Positions 1 through 7,990 of a DNA stretch of 59,976 bases are shown here, piece by piece; the stretch's first letter is position 1, and every line of letters begins with the position of its first letter. The stretch spans positions 16,845-76,820 of the forward strand of contig NZ_JAJLRA010000028.1 of the NCBI RefSeq assembly GCF_020991365.1, in the 5' to 3' direction. Both the position numbers and the translations under genes were made by a program. This DNA comes from Streptacidiphilus sp. ASG 303 (GTDB lineage Bacteria; Actinomycetota; Actinomycetes; Streptomycetales; Streptomycetaceae). The notes under the pieces are model-generated. The model was not told the DNA's origin. It saw only the letters and a program-made list of their open reading frames with translations, and did no database searches.

Positions 1-34
1 CGGCGGCCCCTCCCCGGCCGGGGGGGGGCCGCCG
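1..34 (-). terminator. GC-rich hairpin after the MFS gene
   Basis: Bases 1-10 pair perfectly with 25-34, and an inner CCCC (12-15) pairs with GGGG (20-23) around a GGCC loop. It lies just past the stop codon of the minus-strand exporter gene. There is no T-tract, which is common for Streptomyces terminators. Confidence 0.5.
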
Positions 35-52
35 CACACCCGCGGTCAGGGG

Positions 53-1564
53 TCAGGCCGTCCGGCGCGGGAGGAGCTGCACCAGTCCCGCCAGGACCAG
101 CTCCAGCACCGCCAGGGCGGCCACGCTGTGCCCGAAGCCGGACACCGCACCGCCGGCGCCGTAGAAGAGCAGGCCGATCAGGGCGATCCCCAGGGCGCCG
201 CCGACCTGCTGGACGGTGGCGATCACCCCCGCCGCGGAGCCGGCCAGCCGCGGGGCGACCCCGGCGAGCACCGTGGCGGTGACCGGTGCGATCACCAGGC
301 CCATCCCGATCCCGTCGAGGAACAGCGCCGGCGCGAGCCACCAGACGCCGCCGGTGGTGCCGATCCCGTGTGCGGTCAGCTCCAGCAGGACCAGTCCGGC
401 CGCCATCAGCACGGCGCCGAGGGCGATCGCCTGGCGGCCCAGGCGCTCCGCGACCAGGTGCGCCGTGGTGGAGGTGACGAGGTACCCGGTGCCGATGGAG
501 ACGAACAGCAGGCCGGAGCCGAGCGCGTCCAGGCCGCGGCCCTGCTGGAGGTAGAGCGCCAGGACCAGGAAGAAGGACGCCTGGCCGAGCCAGAAGGCCA
601 GCTGGGCGAGGATGCCGACGGTGAAGGCCCGCTCCCGGAACAACCGGGTGTCCACCAGGGGGTCCCGGTCGCGGCGCCGGTGCTGGTGCGCCCCGAAGAG
701 GGCGAGCAGCACGGCGGAGGCGCCCAGCGACAGCCGGGTCCACAGCGGCCAGCCCGTCTCCCGGCCCTGGATCAGCGGCAGCACCAGGGCGGTCAGCCCG
801 GCCGTCAGGAGGGCGACGCCGCCGGGGTCGAGTCCCGGGCGCTGCGGCGCCCGGGACTCCGGCACGGTGCGGCGCACCAGGGCCAGGGTCGCCAGCCCCA
901 CCGGCAGGTTGATCAGGAAGCAGTTGCGCCAGCCCAGCCCGAGCAGGTCGGCCCGGATCAACAGGCCGCCGACGAGCTGCCCCAGCACGGCGCCGACCCC
1001 CATGGTCAGTCCGTACATCGCGAAGGCGCGGGCCTGTGCGGCGCCGGTGAACGCGGTCCGCAGGACGGCCAGCACCTGCGGTCCCATGAGCGCCGCCGAG
1101 GCGCCCTGGGCCACCCGGGCGGCCACCAGGGCACCCGCGGCGGGGGCCAGGCCGCAGGCCGCCGAGGCGGCGGTGAACAGCGCCAGTCCGAGGGCGAAGA
1201 CCCGGCGCCGGCCGTACCGGTCGCCGAGCCGGCCCGCGGTGACCAGCCCGGCCGCGAGGGCCAGTCCGAACCCGGCGACCGTCCACTGGGCCGCGGCCGC
1301 CCCGGCGCCGAGGTCGGCCTGGAGGGAGGGGAGCGCCACGTTCACGATGAAGACGTCGAGCGCGGTCATGAAGGTCGCCGCCAGCATCACCGGCAGCAGG
1401 CCCCGGTGCTGCCCGCCGGCGGCGGCCGGGGGCAGCTCGGCGGTCGCGGTCGTGGTCGCGATCGCGGTCGTGGTCGCGATCGCGGTCGTGGTCGCGATCG
1501 CGGTCGTGGTCGCAGCCGGGACCGGGTCCGGGACCGCGGCCGGGGTGCGCAGGGGGGTGCTCAT
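53..1564 (-). CDS. MFS drug exporter, DHA2 (EmrB/QacA) type
   Basis: This is a 503-residue integral membrane protein of the 14-helix drug:H+ antiporter type. The first helix region (LPVMLAATFMTALDVFIVNV) and the loop motif GRLGDRYGRRR between helices 2 and 3 are typical of DHA2 exporters, which expel hydrophobic drugs or the host's own antibiotics. The N-terminal tail is unusual: residues about 20-43 repeat TTTAIA four times, encoded by an 18-bp tandem repeat. An AAGGAG ribosome site lies about 8 nt before the ATG. It is followed on the same strand, upstream, by the SnoaL-like gene and is divergent from the LuxR regulator, which may control both. The substrate cannot be told from sequence. 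Confidence 0.9.
   Translation of the reverse strand: MSTPLRTPAAVPDPVPAATTTAIATTTAIATTTAIATTTATAELPPAAAGGQHRGLLPVMLAATFMTALDVFIVNVALPSLQADLGAGAAAAQWTVAGFGLALAAGLVTAGRLGDRYGRRRVFALGLALFTAASAACGLAPAAGALVAARVAQGASAALMGPQVLAVLRTAFTGAAQARAFAMYGLTMGVGAVLGQLVGGLLIRADLLGLGWRNCFLINLPVGLATLALVRRTVPESRAPQRPGLDPGGVALLTAGLTALVLPLIQGRETGWPLWTRLSLGASAVLLALFGAHQHRRRDRDPLVDTRLFRERAFTVGILAQLAFWLGQASFFLVLALYLQQGRGLDALGSGLLFVSIGTGYLVTSTTAHLVAERLGRQAIALGAVLMAAGLVLLELTAHGIGTTGGVWWLAPALFLDGIGMGLVIAPVTATVLAGVAPRLAGSAAGVIATVQQVGGALGIALIGLLFYGAGGAVSGFGHSVAALAVLELVLAGLVQLLPRRTA
1448..1515 (-). repeat. 18-bp tandem repeat in the MFS N-terminus
   Basis: Three full copies of GGTCGTGGTCGCGATCGC (plus strand) and a partial fourth run without gaps. 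The 18-bp period keeps frame and encodes the TTTAIA repeats. Copy number probably varies between strains. Confidence 0.9.
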
Positions 1565-1603
1565 CTCCGGTTCTCCTTACGGGAGGGCGGGGGCGGGGGC
1601 CGG

Positions 1604-1969
1604 TCAGGCGGAGGGCACCCGGTCCAGGAAGCCGAACACCGAGGCGACGCGGCCCTCCGTGTCCGCGACCAGGACGTCGAAGCCGACGACCAGCGGTTCG
1701 CCGCCGGCGGGCCCGAGGTGCCAGGTGAACCGGGCCAGGTCGTGGTGGGTGTCGAACACCGGGCCGAGCGAGAAGGCGAGGCCCGGGAACTGCCCCTGGA
1801 CGGCGCCGACGGTCGCGTCGAACGCCTCCCGTCCGACGGCCTCCCCCAGCGGGTCGGTGTAGGAGCCGTCCTCCGCCCAGAGGGCGTCGACCAGGGCGCG
1901 GCGGGCCTGCGGGTCGGTCTCGTTCCAGACGGCGAGGTAGCGCTCGACGAGGTTGCGGATGTCGCTCAC
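1604..1969 (-). CDS. SnoaL-like / NTF2-fold protein
   Basis: This 121-residue protein has the small alpha+beta barrel pattern of the SnoaL-like/NTF2 superfamily: an N-terminal helix (VERYLAVWNETDPQARRALV), the W-x-x-DGSYTDP stretch after it, and beta strands ending in an FGFLDR motif. Family members are polyketide cyclases, isomerases or small-molecule binding proteins; no catalytic assignment is possible here. The start is GTG with AAGGAG seven nt upstream. It sits 39 bp upstream of the MFS exporter on the same strand, so the two are likely co-transcribed from the divergent promoter shared with the LuxR gene. Confidence 0.75.
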   Translation of the reverse strand: MSDIRNLVERYLAVWNETDPQARRALVDALWAEDGSYTDPLGEAVGREAFDATVGAVQGQFPGLAFSLGPVFDTHHDLARFTWHLGPAGGEPLVVGFDVLVADTEGRVASVFGFLDRVPSA

Positions 1970-2080
1970 GGTTCTGCTCCTTCGGTGGGGCTGCGGTGGT
2001 TCTCCTCGGTGTCCCTGCAGTCCACGACCGTAGGAGCGGCGGGCGGACCGCGAATCTGTCGGCTATCCGTCACCGACTGG

Positions 2081-2086
2081 GTAGGG
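2081..2086 (+). promoter_or_regulatory. Candidate leaderless -10 (TAGGGT) for the LuxR gene
   Basis: TAGGGT fits TANNNT and ends 8 nt before the ATG at 2095. No ribosome binding site precedes that ATG, so a leaderless transcript is plausible. No clear -35 is seen. Confidence 0.4.
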
Positions 2087-2094
2087 TGCCGGTC

Positions 2095-4791
2095 ATGCTG
2101 TACGGGAGGGCGGAGGAGCAGGCGGCGGTCGACCGGCTGCTCGCCGGGGCGGGGGACGGCCGCAGCGGCGTGCTGGTGCTGCGCGGCGAACCGGGCATCG
2201 GCAAGACGGCGCTGCTGGAGTACGCCGCCCGCGCGGCCGGGCCCGGCTTCCGGACCGTCCGTGCCGCCGGCGTCGAGCACGAGGCGGAGCTCCCCTTCGC
2301 CGGGCTCACCCTGCTGCTCACGCCCGGCCTCGCGCACCTGGCCGCCCTGCCGGGCCCGCAGCGCCGGGCCCTGGAGAGCGCCTTCGGGCTCGCCGGGCAC
2401 GGCCCCGGCGACCGGCTGCTCACCGGCCTGGCGACCCTCGGCCTGCTGGCCGAACTCGCCGCCGGGCAGCCCCTGCTGTGCCTGGTGGACGACGCCCAGT
2501 GGCTGGACAGGGCCTCCGCCGAGGCGCTGCTGATCGCCGCCCGCCGGCTCCGGGCCGAGGGGGTCGTGCTGCTCCTCGCCGCCCGGGACGGCGAGGGCGC
2601 CTTCCCGGCGCCGGGACTGCCGGAGCTCAGGCTCGCCGGCCTGTCCGCCGCCGCCTCCGCCGACCTGCTCTCGGACCTCGGCACGGAGCCCGGCATCCGC
2701 CGCCGCGTCCTCGCCGAGGCGCACGGGAACCCGCTGGCCCTCACCGAACTGCCCGCCGCCCTGGCGCGGGAGCAGTCCGGGGCCGCCGACGGGACCCCCC
2801 TCACCCGGCGGCTGCAGAGCGCGTTCCACGGCCAGGTCGCGGGGCTCCCGGCCGCCACCCGGACGCTGCTCCTGGTCGCCGCGGCGGAGGAGAGCGGCGA
2901 CCTGGGCGTCGTCCTGCGGGCGGCCGCCGCGCTCGGGTCGGGGGCGGAGGCCCTCGACCCCGCCGAGAGGGACGGCCTGGTGCGGGTGTCGGCGGACAGG
3001 AGACTGACGTTCCGTCACCCGCTGCTGCGCGCCGCCGTCCTCCGGGACGCCCCGACGGCCCGGCGGGCCGAGGCCCACCGGGCCCTGGGGGCCGCCCTGG
3101 AACCGGGCGACCGCCGCACCTGGCACCTCGCCCTCGCCGCCGCCGGCCCGGACGCCGCCCTCGCCGACGCGCTGGAGCAGGCGGCGCAGCGGGCGGAGGC
3201 CCGGGGCGGCCCGGCCGGCGCCGCCGCCGCGTACGAGCGCGCCGCCCGGCTCACCCCCGACCGCGACGGCGCCACCCGCCGCCTCGTCCTCGCCGCCGAG
3301 TCGGCCACCGAGGCCGGGGAGCCGGACCGCGCCGCCGCGCTCGCCGAGGAGGCCAGGGGACGCACCGCCGACCCGTTCGCGCTCGCCCTGGTCGACCAGG
3401 TCCGGGCGGTCGCCCGGTTCTGGCACGGCGACCACCCGGGCGCGTACCGGCTCCTGCTGGACGCCGCCGGCTCCGCCGTCGAGGCCCCGTACGCCGCCCG
3501 GATGCTGGTCCAGGCCTTCCACGCCGCCTGGTACCTCGGGGAGGACCGGCTCGGCACGGTGATGGACCGGATGGGCGCGCTGGAGCCGGCGCTGCCGGAC
3601 GGCGACCCGGCCGCAGCCGTCCTGCGCCACCTGCGCGCCGCCGTCCTCCCCGTGCTCGGCAGGCCCGCCTCGGCGCTGCCCACGGCCGACTCGGTGCTCG
3701 CCGCCTGCCTCACGGCCGGCGGCGACCCGGTCGTCGACCTGCTCCAGGTCTGCGGCGCCGCCCTGATCCTCGGCCGCGACGACCAGACCCACGCCCTCGC
3801 CGCCGAGCTCACGGCCCGGGCACGGACCCGGGGCGCGGTCGGGGCCCTGCCGACCCTGCTGTTCTTCCTGGCCGAGGCCGAGCTCTTCCACGGCCGGCAC
3901 CGGGACGCGGAGGCCACCGCCACGGAGGGCCTCACCCTCGCCCGGGACACCGGCCAGCGGCAGTGGGCCAGCCAGCTCCACGGCCTCCTCGCCCACCTCG
4001 CCGCCGTGGCCGGCGACGACGGGCGGTGCAGCGAGCTGGCCGCCCTCGCCCAGGACGGCCCCGGCGCCGGCCCGGCCGCCGGCCACCCCTGGGCCGCCTG
4101 GTCGCTCGGCCTGCTCGACCTGGCCCGGGGCCGCGCCGCCGACGCCGCCGACCGGCTCGCCGACCTCGCCGGCGGCGTCCACCGCCACCACGTCTCGGGC
4201 ACCCGGTGCGTCCCCGACCTGGTCGAGGCCGCCGTCCGGCTCGGGGAGCCGGCCCGCGCCGAGGAGCCCTACCGGCGTTTCGCCCGCTGGGCCGCCGCGG
4301 CCGACCGGCCCTGGGCGCGGGCCCTGCTCCTGCGCTGCCAGGCGCTGCTCGGCCCGGACGAGCTGGCCGAGGACGGGTACCGCGCCGCGCTGGACCTCCA
4401 CCGGGGCGGGGGCCGGCCCTTCGAGCAGGCCCGGACCGCGCTGCTCCTCGGCGAGTGGCTGCGGCGGCAGCGCCGCAGGACGGAGGCCCGCAGCCACCTG
4501 CGGGCCGCCCTGGAGGACTTCGAACTCCTGGGCGCCCACCCCTGGGCGCACCGGGCCCGCACCGAGCTCGCCGCCACCGGCGCCGGCGTGCCGGCCCCCC
4601 GCCCGGAGGGGCCGCTCGCCGCGCTCACCCCCCAGGAGCTGCAGATCGTCCGCCTCGCCGCCGAGGGGAACAGCAACCGGGACATCGCCGCCCGGCTCTT
4701 CCTCAGCCCGCGGACCGTCGGCTACCACCTCTACAAGGCCTATCCCAAACTGGGCGTCGGCTCCCGCACCGACCTGGCCGCCCTCCTGTAG
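2095..4791 (+). CDS. LuxR-family LAL regulator with AAA ATPase domain
   Basis: This 898-residue protein has the layout of large ATP-binding LuxR regulators. A Walker A loop GEPGIGKTALL lies near residues 27-37, a Walker B-like LLCLVDDAQWLD follows about 100 residues later, the middle is Ala/Arg-rich helical TPR-like sequence, and a C-terminal LuxR helix-turn-helix (LTPQELQIVRLAAEG, SNRDIAARLFLSPRTV) ends the protein. Such proteins activate secondary-metabolite or catabolic genes after binding a ligand. The ATG at 2095 is preferred because domain homology begins there; a GTG at 2086 is an alternative. It is divergent from the SnoaL/MFS pair, its most likely target. Confidence 0.9.
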   Translation: MLYGRAEEQAAVDRLLAGAGDGRSGVLVLRGEPGIGKTALLEYAARAAGPGFRTVRAAGVEHEAELPFAGLTLLLTPGLAHLAALPGPQRRALESAFGLAGHGPGDRLLTGLATLGLLAELAAGQPLLCLVDDAQWLDRASAEALLIAARRLRAEGVVLLLAARDGEGAFPAPGLPELRLAGLSAAASADLLSDLGTEPGIRRRVLAEAHGNPLALTELPAALAREQSGAADGTPLTRRLQSAFHGQVAGLPAATRTLLLVAAAEESGDLGVVLRAAAALGSGAEALDPAERDGLVRVSADRRLTFRHPLLRAAVLRDAPTARRAEAHRALGAALEPGDRRTWHLALAAAGPDAALADALEQAAQRAEARGGPAGAAAAYERAARLTPDRDGATRRLVLAAESATEAGEPDRAAALAEEARGRTADPFALALVDQVRAVARFWHGDHPGAYRLLLDAAGSAVEAPYAARMLVQAFHAAWYLGEDRLGTVMDRMGALEPALPDGDPAAAVLRHLRAAVLPVLGRPASALPTADSVLAACLTAGGDPVVDLLQVCGAALILGRDDQTHALAAELTARARTRGAVGALPTLLFFLAEAELFHGRHRDAEATATEGLTLARDTGQRQWASQLHGLLAHLAAVAGDDGRCSELAALAQDGPGAGPAAGHPWAAWSLGLLDLARGRAADAADRLADLAGGVHRHHVSGTRCVPDLVEAAVRLGEPARAEEPYRRFARWAAAADRPWARALLLRCQALLGPDELAEDGYRAALDLHRGGGRPFEQARTALLLGEWLRRQRRRTEARSHLRAALEDFELLGAHPWAHRARTELAATGAGVPAPRPEGPLAALTPQELQIVRLAAEGNSNRDIAARLFLSPRTVGYHLYKAYPKLGVGSRTDLAALL

Positions 4792-4845
4792 GGGTCCGGC
4801 CCGGGCGGGGGCGCGCCCGGCCGGGCCCGGTGCGGGCGGCCCGCC

Positions 4846-5694
4846 TCACCCGGTGCGCCCGGCGGCCGGGGTGCCGACGACGACCGTGGCGTCCAGGTCG
4901 TCGCAGACGGCGGCCCGCGGGACGAGGCCGGCACGGGCGAGGGCCGCGGCGGTGTGCGGCGCCTGGCGTCCGCTCGTCTCGATCAGCAGGCTGCCGCCCG
5001 GCGCCAGCCACCTCGGCGCGCCGTCGGCCACCCGCCGCTGGACGTCGAGGCCGTCCGCGCCGCCGTCGAGGGCCACCCGCGGCTCGTGGTCCCGGGCCTC
5101 GGGGGGCAGCAGCCCGATCGCCCCGCTGGGGACGTAGGGGGCGTTGACGACCAGGACGTCGACGCGGCCGCGCAGCGCGGCGGGCAGCGGCCCGTACAGG
5201 TCGCCCAGGTGCACCCGGCCGCCGACCGCGGCGACGTTCCGGCGGGCGTACCGCACCGCGGCGGGCTCGATGTCGGCGGCGTGCAGCTCGACCGGACCCA
5301 CGGCGGCGGCGAGCGCGGCACCGACGGCGCCCGAGCCGCAGCACAGGTCGACGACGACCGCGCCGGGCCGGGCGAGGGCGGCCGCCTCGCGGACGAGGAA
5401 CTCGGTGCGGCGGCGGGGGACGAAGACGCCGGGGCCGACGGCGACCCGCAGGCCGCAGAACTCGGCCCAGCCGAGGACGTGCTCCAGCGGCAGGCCGAGG
5501 GTGCGGCGCTCCACCATGGCGGCGAGCTCGGCGGGGGTGCGCGCCGTCCCGGCGATGAGCCGGGCCTCCTCCTCGGCGAAGACGCAGCCGGCGGCACGGA
5601 GCGCGGCGACGGCGAAGGCCGGGGGCAGGGGCGCCCCGGGCAGGGAGGAGTCAGGCAGGGAGGAGTCGGGCAGGGAGGACGCGGGGTGCGACAT
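4846..5694 (-). CDS. PrmC/HemK-like N5-glutamine methyltransferase
   Basis: This 282-residue class I SAM-dependent methyltransferase has the HemK/PrmC layout: a short helical N-terminal domain, the SAM motif VVDLCCGSGAVGAAL, and the substrate motif NAPYVPS (NPPY in canonical members) followed by EPRVALDGGADGLDV, a PrmC hallmark. PrmC methylates the glutamine of the release-factor GGQ loop. The NAPY variant and lone context suggest a paralogue rather than the housekeeping prmC beside prfA. The N-terminus repeats SSLPD three times from a 15-bp tandem repeat. It converges with the LuxR gene. Confidence 0.8.
   Translation of the reverse strand: MSHPASSLPDSSLPDSSLPGAPLPPAFAVAALRAAGCVFAEEEARLIAGTARTPAELAAMVERRTLGLPLEHVLGWAEFCGLRVAVGPGVFVPRRRTEFLVREAAALARPGAVVVDLCCGSGAVGAALAAAVGPVELHAADIEPAAVRYARRNVAAVGGRVHLGDLYGPLPAALRGRVDVLVVNAPYVPSGAIGLLPPEARDHEPRVALDGGADGLDVQRRVADGAPRWLAPGGSLLIETSGRQAPHTAAALARAGLVPRAAVCDDLDATVVVGTPAAGRTG
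5641..5680 (-). repeat. 15-bp tandem repeat in the methyltransferase N-terminus
   Basis: Two and two-thirds copies of CAGGGAGGAGTCAGG-like units encode the SSLPD repeats. It is in frame and probably a slippage product. Confidence 0.8.
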
Positions 5695-6027
5695 GGAGGG
5701 CCTTCCGGGGTGCCGTGGGGCGCCCTCCCGGCCGCCTGCGTCGGTGCGTCAGGCGGTCCGCACGGTCGTGAGGGGAGAGCACCCGGTCTCAACAGCGGTA
5801 ACGGGTCTCACCTCCTCCGACGGGGTCCACTTCCGGGAGCGGTGACACTACCAGAGCCGCACACCGGGTGACGGCCCGTCGCGGAGTGCTCCCGGAGCGG
5901 GCGGCGGCCGCCCCGGCCGCCCCGGCGGGCGCTGCGGCGGGGCACCCCGGTGCGGGGACGCGACCCGGCGGCGGGGACGCGGTGCGGCCCGGGACACGGG
6001 CTCCGCGCGGGCGGCGGCGCCGGACCG
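5695..6027. other. Intergenic stretch without a visible gene
   Basis: 333 bp separate the methyltransferase start from the GlxA stop. No supported ORF, hairpin with T-tract or RNA gene is seen. The part at 5695-5870 likely holds the methyltransferase promoter. Confidence 0.5.
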
Positions 6028-6933
6028 TCAGGCGCGGGCGCGCAGGCGGCGGAGCATCCGGGCGTCCTGGAAGCCGACGGCGCGGGCGGCGGCCTCCACG
6101 GTGGCGCCCCGGCCGATGAGGTGCTCGGCGCGCTCGGTGCGGAGCAGCTGCTGGTACCGGAGCGGGGTGAGGCCGGTGGCCTCGGTGAAGCGCCGGGTCA
6201 GGGTGCGCTCGCTGACGCGGGCGGCGGCGGCCAGGTCGGCAAGGGAGAAGCGGTCGGCGAACCGGGCGTCGAGGAGGTCCTGGACGCGGTGGACGGCGTC
6301 GCTGAGGTGGGCGCGGTGCCGCAGCATGGCGCTGGCCTGCTGCTCGTCGCCGTTGCGGCGGGCGTAGACCACCATCGCGCGGGCGACCCGGGCGGCGGCG
6401 CCGGGCCCGTGGCGGACGGCCACCAGGTGGAGGGCGAGGTCGATGCCGCTGGCGATGCCGGCGGAGGTGACGACCCGGTCGTCCTCGACGTAGAGCACGT
6501 CGCGGACGACGTGGGCGGCCGGGTGGCGGCGGGCCAGCTCGTCCTGCACGTCGTGGTGGGTGGTGCAGCGACGGCCGTCGAGCAGGCCGGCCCGGCCGAG
6601 GGCGTCGGCCCCGGCGCAGACGCTGGCCACGGTGCCGCCGGCCGCGTGGTGGGCGGCGAGGCGGCGCAGCGTGGCGGGTGCGAGCTCCCCGTGCCCGTGG
6701 AGGGTCGGCGCCCGCCAGCCGGGGACGACGACCAGGTCCTCGGGTCCGAGGGCGGGCCAGTCGGTGCGGGCCCGGACGGGCAGCCCCTGGGCGGTGGGGA
6801 CGTCCTCCTGCTCGGCCGTGTAGTGCAGGCGGTAGCCGTGCCCGAGGTCCGCCGCGGTGGAGAACACCTGGGCGGGCCCGGCGAGGTCCAGCAGGTGCAG
6901 GCCGGGAACGAGCAGGAAGACGACGAGGGTCAC
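6028..6933 (-). CDS. GlxA-family transcription regulator (DJ-1/PfpI + AraC)
   Basis: This 301-residue regulator joins an N-terminal DJ-1/PfpI-like domain (FLLVPGLHLLDLAGP; the nucleophile-elbow region ASVCAGADALGRAGLLDGRR near residue 105) to a C-terminal AraC double helix-turn-helix (FSLADLAAAARVSERTLTRRF, GLTPLRYQQLLR). GlxA-type proteins sense metabolites and activate neighbouring catabolic genes. It starts 7 bp after the stop of the cysteine hydrolase on the same strand, so both form an operon. Its target is probably that operon itself. Confidence 0.9.
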   Translation of the reverse strand: MTLVVFLLVPGLHLLDLAGPAQVFSTAADLGHGYRLHYTAEQEDVPTAQGLPVRARTDWPALGPEDLVVVPGWRAPTLHGHGELAPATLRRLAAHHAAGGTVASVCAGADALGRAGLLDGRRCTTHHDVQDELARRHPAAHVVRDVLYVEDDRVVTSAGIASGIDLALHLVAVRHGPGAAARVARAMVVYARRNGDEQQASAMLRHRAHLSDAVHRVQDLLDARFADRFSLADLAAAARVSERTLTRRFTEATGLTPLRYQQLLRTERAEHLIGRGATVEAAARAVGFQDARMLRRLRARA

Positions 6934-6940
6934 GATCCGG

Positions 6941-7552
6941 TCAGCTCCCGGCGGCGGCCGCGACGGGCCGTACCAGTTCGTCGACGGTGGCGACGGCGGC
7001 GAAGCGCCCGGCGAGGGCGTACTCGGTGCGGGCGATGATCTCGGCCGTCCGCAGGGTGCGCGGGTCGGCCAGCAGTTCGGCGACGGTGCGGTCCTGCGGG
7101 GCGTCGCGGTGCGGGATGGGGAAGGTGGCGGTGGCGTCGACCGCGAAGACGACGTCGAAGCCGAGGTCGGCGGCGAGGCGGGCGGTGGTCTCGCAGCACT
7201 GCTCGGTCTGGATGCCGCAGACGGTGAGGCGGCGGATCCCCCGGGCGGTGAGCTGCTGCTGCAGGTTGGTCGTGGTGAAGGCGTTGCGGGAGGTCTTGGT
7301 GAGCACCGGCTCGCCCTCCCGCGGCTCCAGGCCGTCCATCAGCCGGACGTGGCCGGAGGCCGGGTCGAAGACCCCGCCGGTGCCGGGCTCGGCGTGCAGG
7401 ACCCACACCACGAGGTCCCCCCGTCCGCGGGCGGCGTCGACCAGGCGGCCGACCTGCCCGGCGATGCCGGGGTCGGAGACGGCCTGCCACAGCGGGCGCT
7501 GCCGGAAGGACTCCTGGACGTCGACGACGATGAGTGCGCTCTGGTTCTCCAT
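6941..7552 (-). CDS. Isochorismatase-like cysteine hydrolase
   Basis: This 203-residue protein has the triad layout of the family: Asp in ALIVVDVQESF, Lys in VLTKTSRNAF, and the nucleophile Cys in GIQTEQCCETTARLAADLGF. Relatives hydrolyse isochorismate, nicotinamide or carbamoyl compounds. It is the first gene of a two-gene operon with the GlxA regulator 7 bp downstream. Upstream lies a decayed DJ-1/PfpI fragment, a family often found beside this pair. The substrate is unknown. Confidence 0.85.
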   Translation of the reverse strand: MENQSALIVVDVQESFRQRPLWQAVSDPGIAGQVGRLVDAARGRGDLVVWVLHAEPGTGGVFDPASGHVRLMDGLEPREGEPVLTKTSRNAFTTTNLQQQLTARGIRRLTVCGIQTEQCCETTARLAADLGFDVVFAVDATATFPIPHRDAPQDRTVAELLADPRTLRTAEIIARTEYALAGRFAAVATVDELVRPVAAAAGS

Positions 7553-7677
7553 GCTCTCGATCCTGCTCCTCCGGGCGGCTCCGGGTAAGGCACCATCATG
7601 CTCCGGTCCGGACCGATCCGGTCAGGCCCTCTCCGCAGGGCTTCCCCGCCGGGCCTTGTCCGCCGGGCCGGCTCCGG

Positions 7678-7710
7678 TCAGGCCGCCGCGGGCAGGCCGC
7701 CGCGGGCAGG
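7678..7710. repeat. Two-copy 14-bp direct repeat
   Basis: CAGGCCGCCGCGGG occurs twice in tandem between the cysteine hydrolase and the DJ-1 remnant. No coding role is seen. Confidence 0.6.
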
Positions 7711-7713
7711 TCG

Positions 7714-7990
7714 TCAAGGATCGCCCGCCCGTCCGCCCGGACGGCGCCCGGCGGCTCCGACCGGCGGCGGCCGGCGCGTGGTCGCGCGGCGTCCGGCGAG
7801 GAGCCCGGCGGCGAAGGGCAGCGGCCCGGTGCGGACCGGGGCGGTGCGGGCGTCGGCGGCGCGCAGCCGCGTGCGGACGGGTCCGGGTTCCACGAGGGCG
7901 GCCCGGCCGGGTCCGCCGGGCACCACGAGCACGTCGGGCCGGGGCACGTCGGCGAGGGCGGCGGCGGCGGCCCGGGCGGCGCCCGTCAGT
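7714..7990 (-). pseudogene. Remnant of a DJ-1/PfpI-family gene
   Basis: The minus-strand frame reads LADVPRPDVLVVPGGPG, then a helix-like LRAADARTAPVRTGP, then AAGLLAGRRATTRR. This follows the core of DJ-1/PfpI proteins: PDVLVVPGGPG strand-turn, LRAADA helix, then the Cys elbow and GLLxGRRATTHW. The elbow, normally SVCTGS, reads PVRTGP here, so the nucleophile Cys is gone, and several residues before it are missing. The frame has no own start (it begins at the antiporter stop) and ends after GRRATT without the remaining fold. It is therefore a broken internal fragment. The call is by motif resemblance only. Confidence 0.55.

Noticed and set aside
1966-4728. 920-codon antisense frame over the LuxR gene
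   Set aside because: It is the complement of a gene with clear Walker and HTH motifs; Gly/Glu/Gln-rich composition is typical of GC-rich antisense frames.
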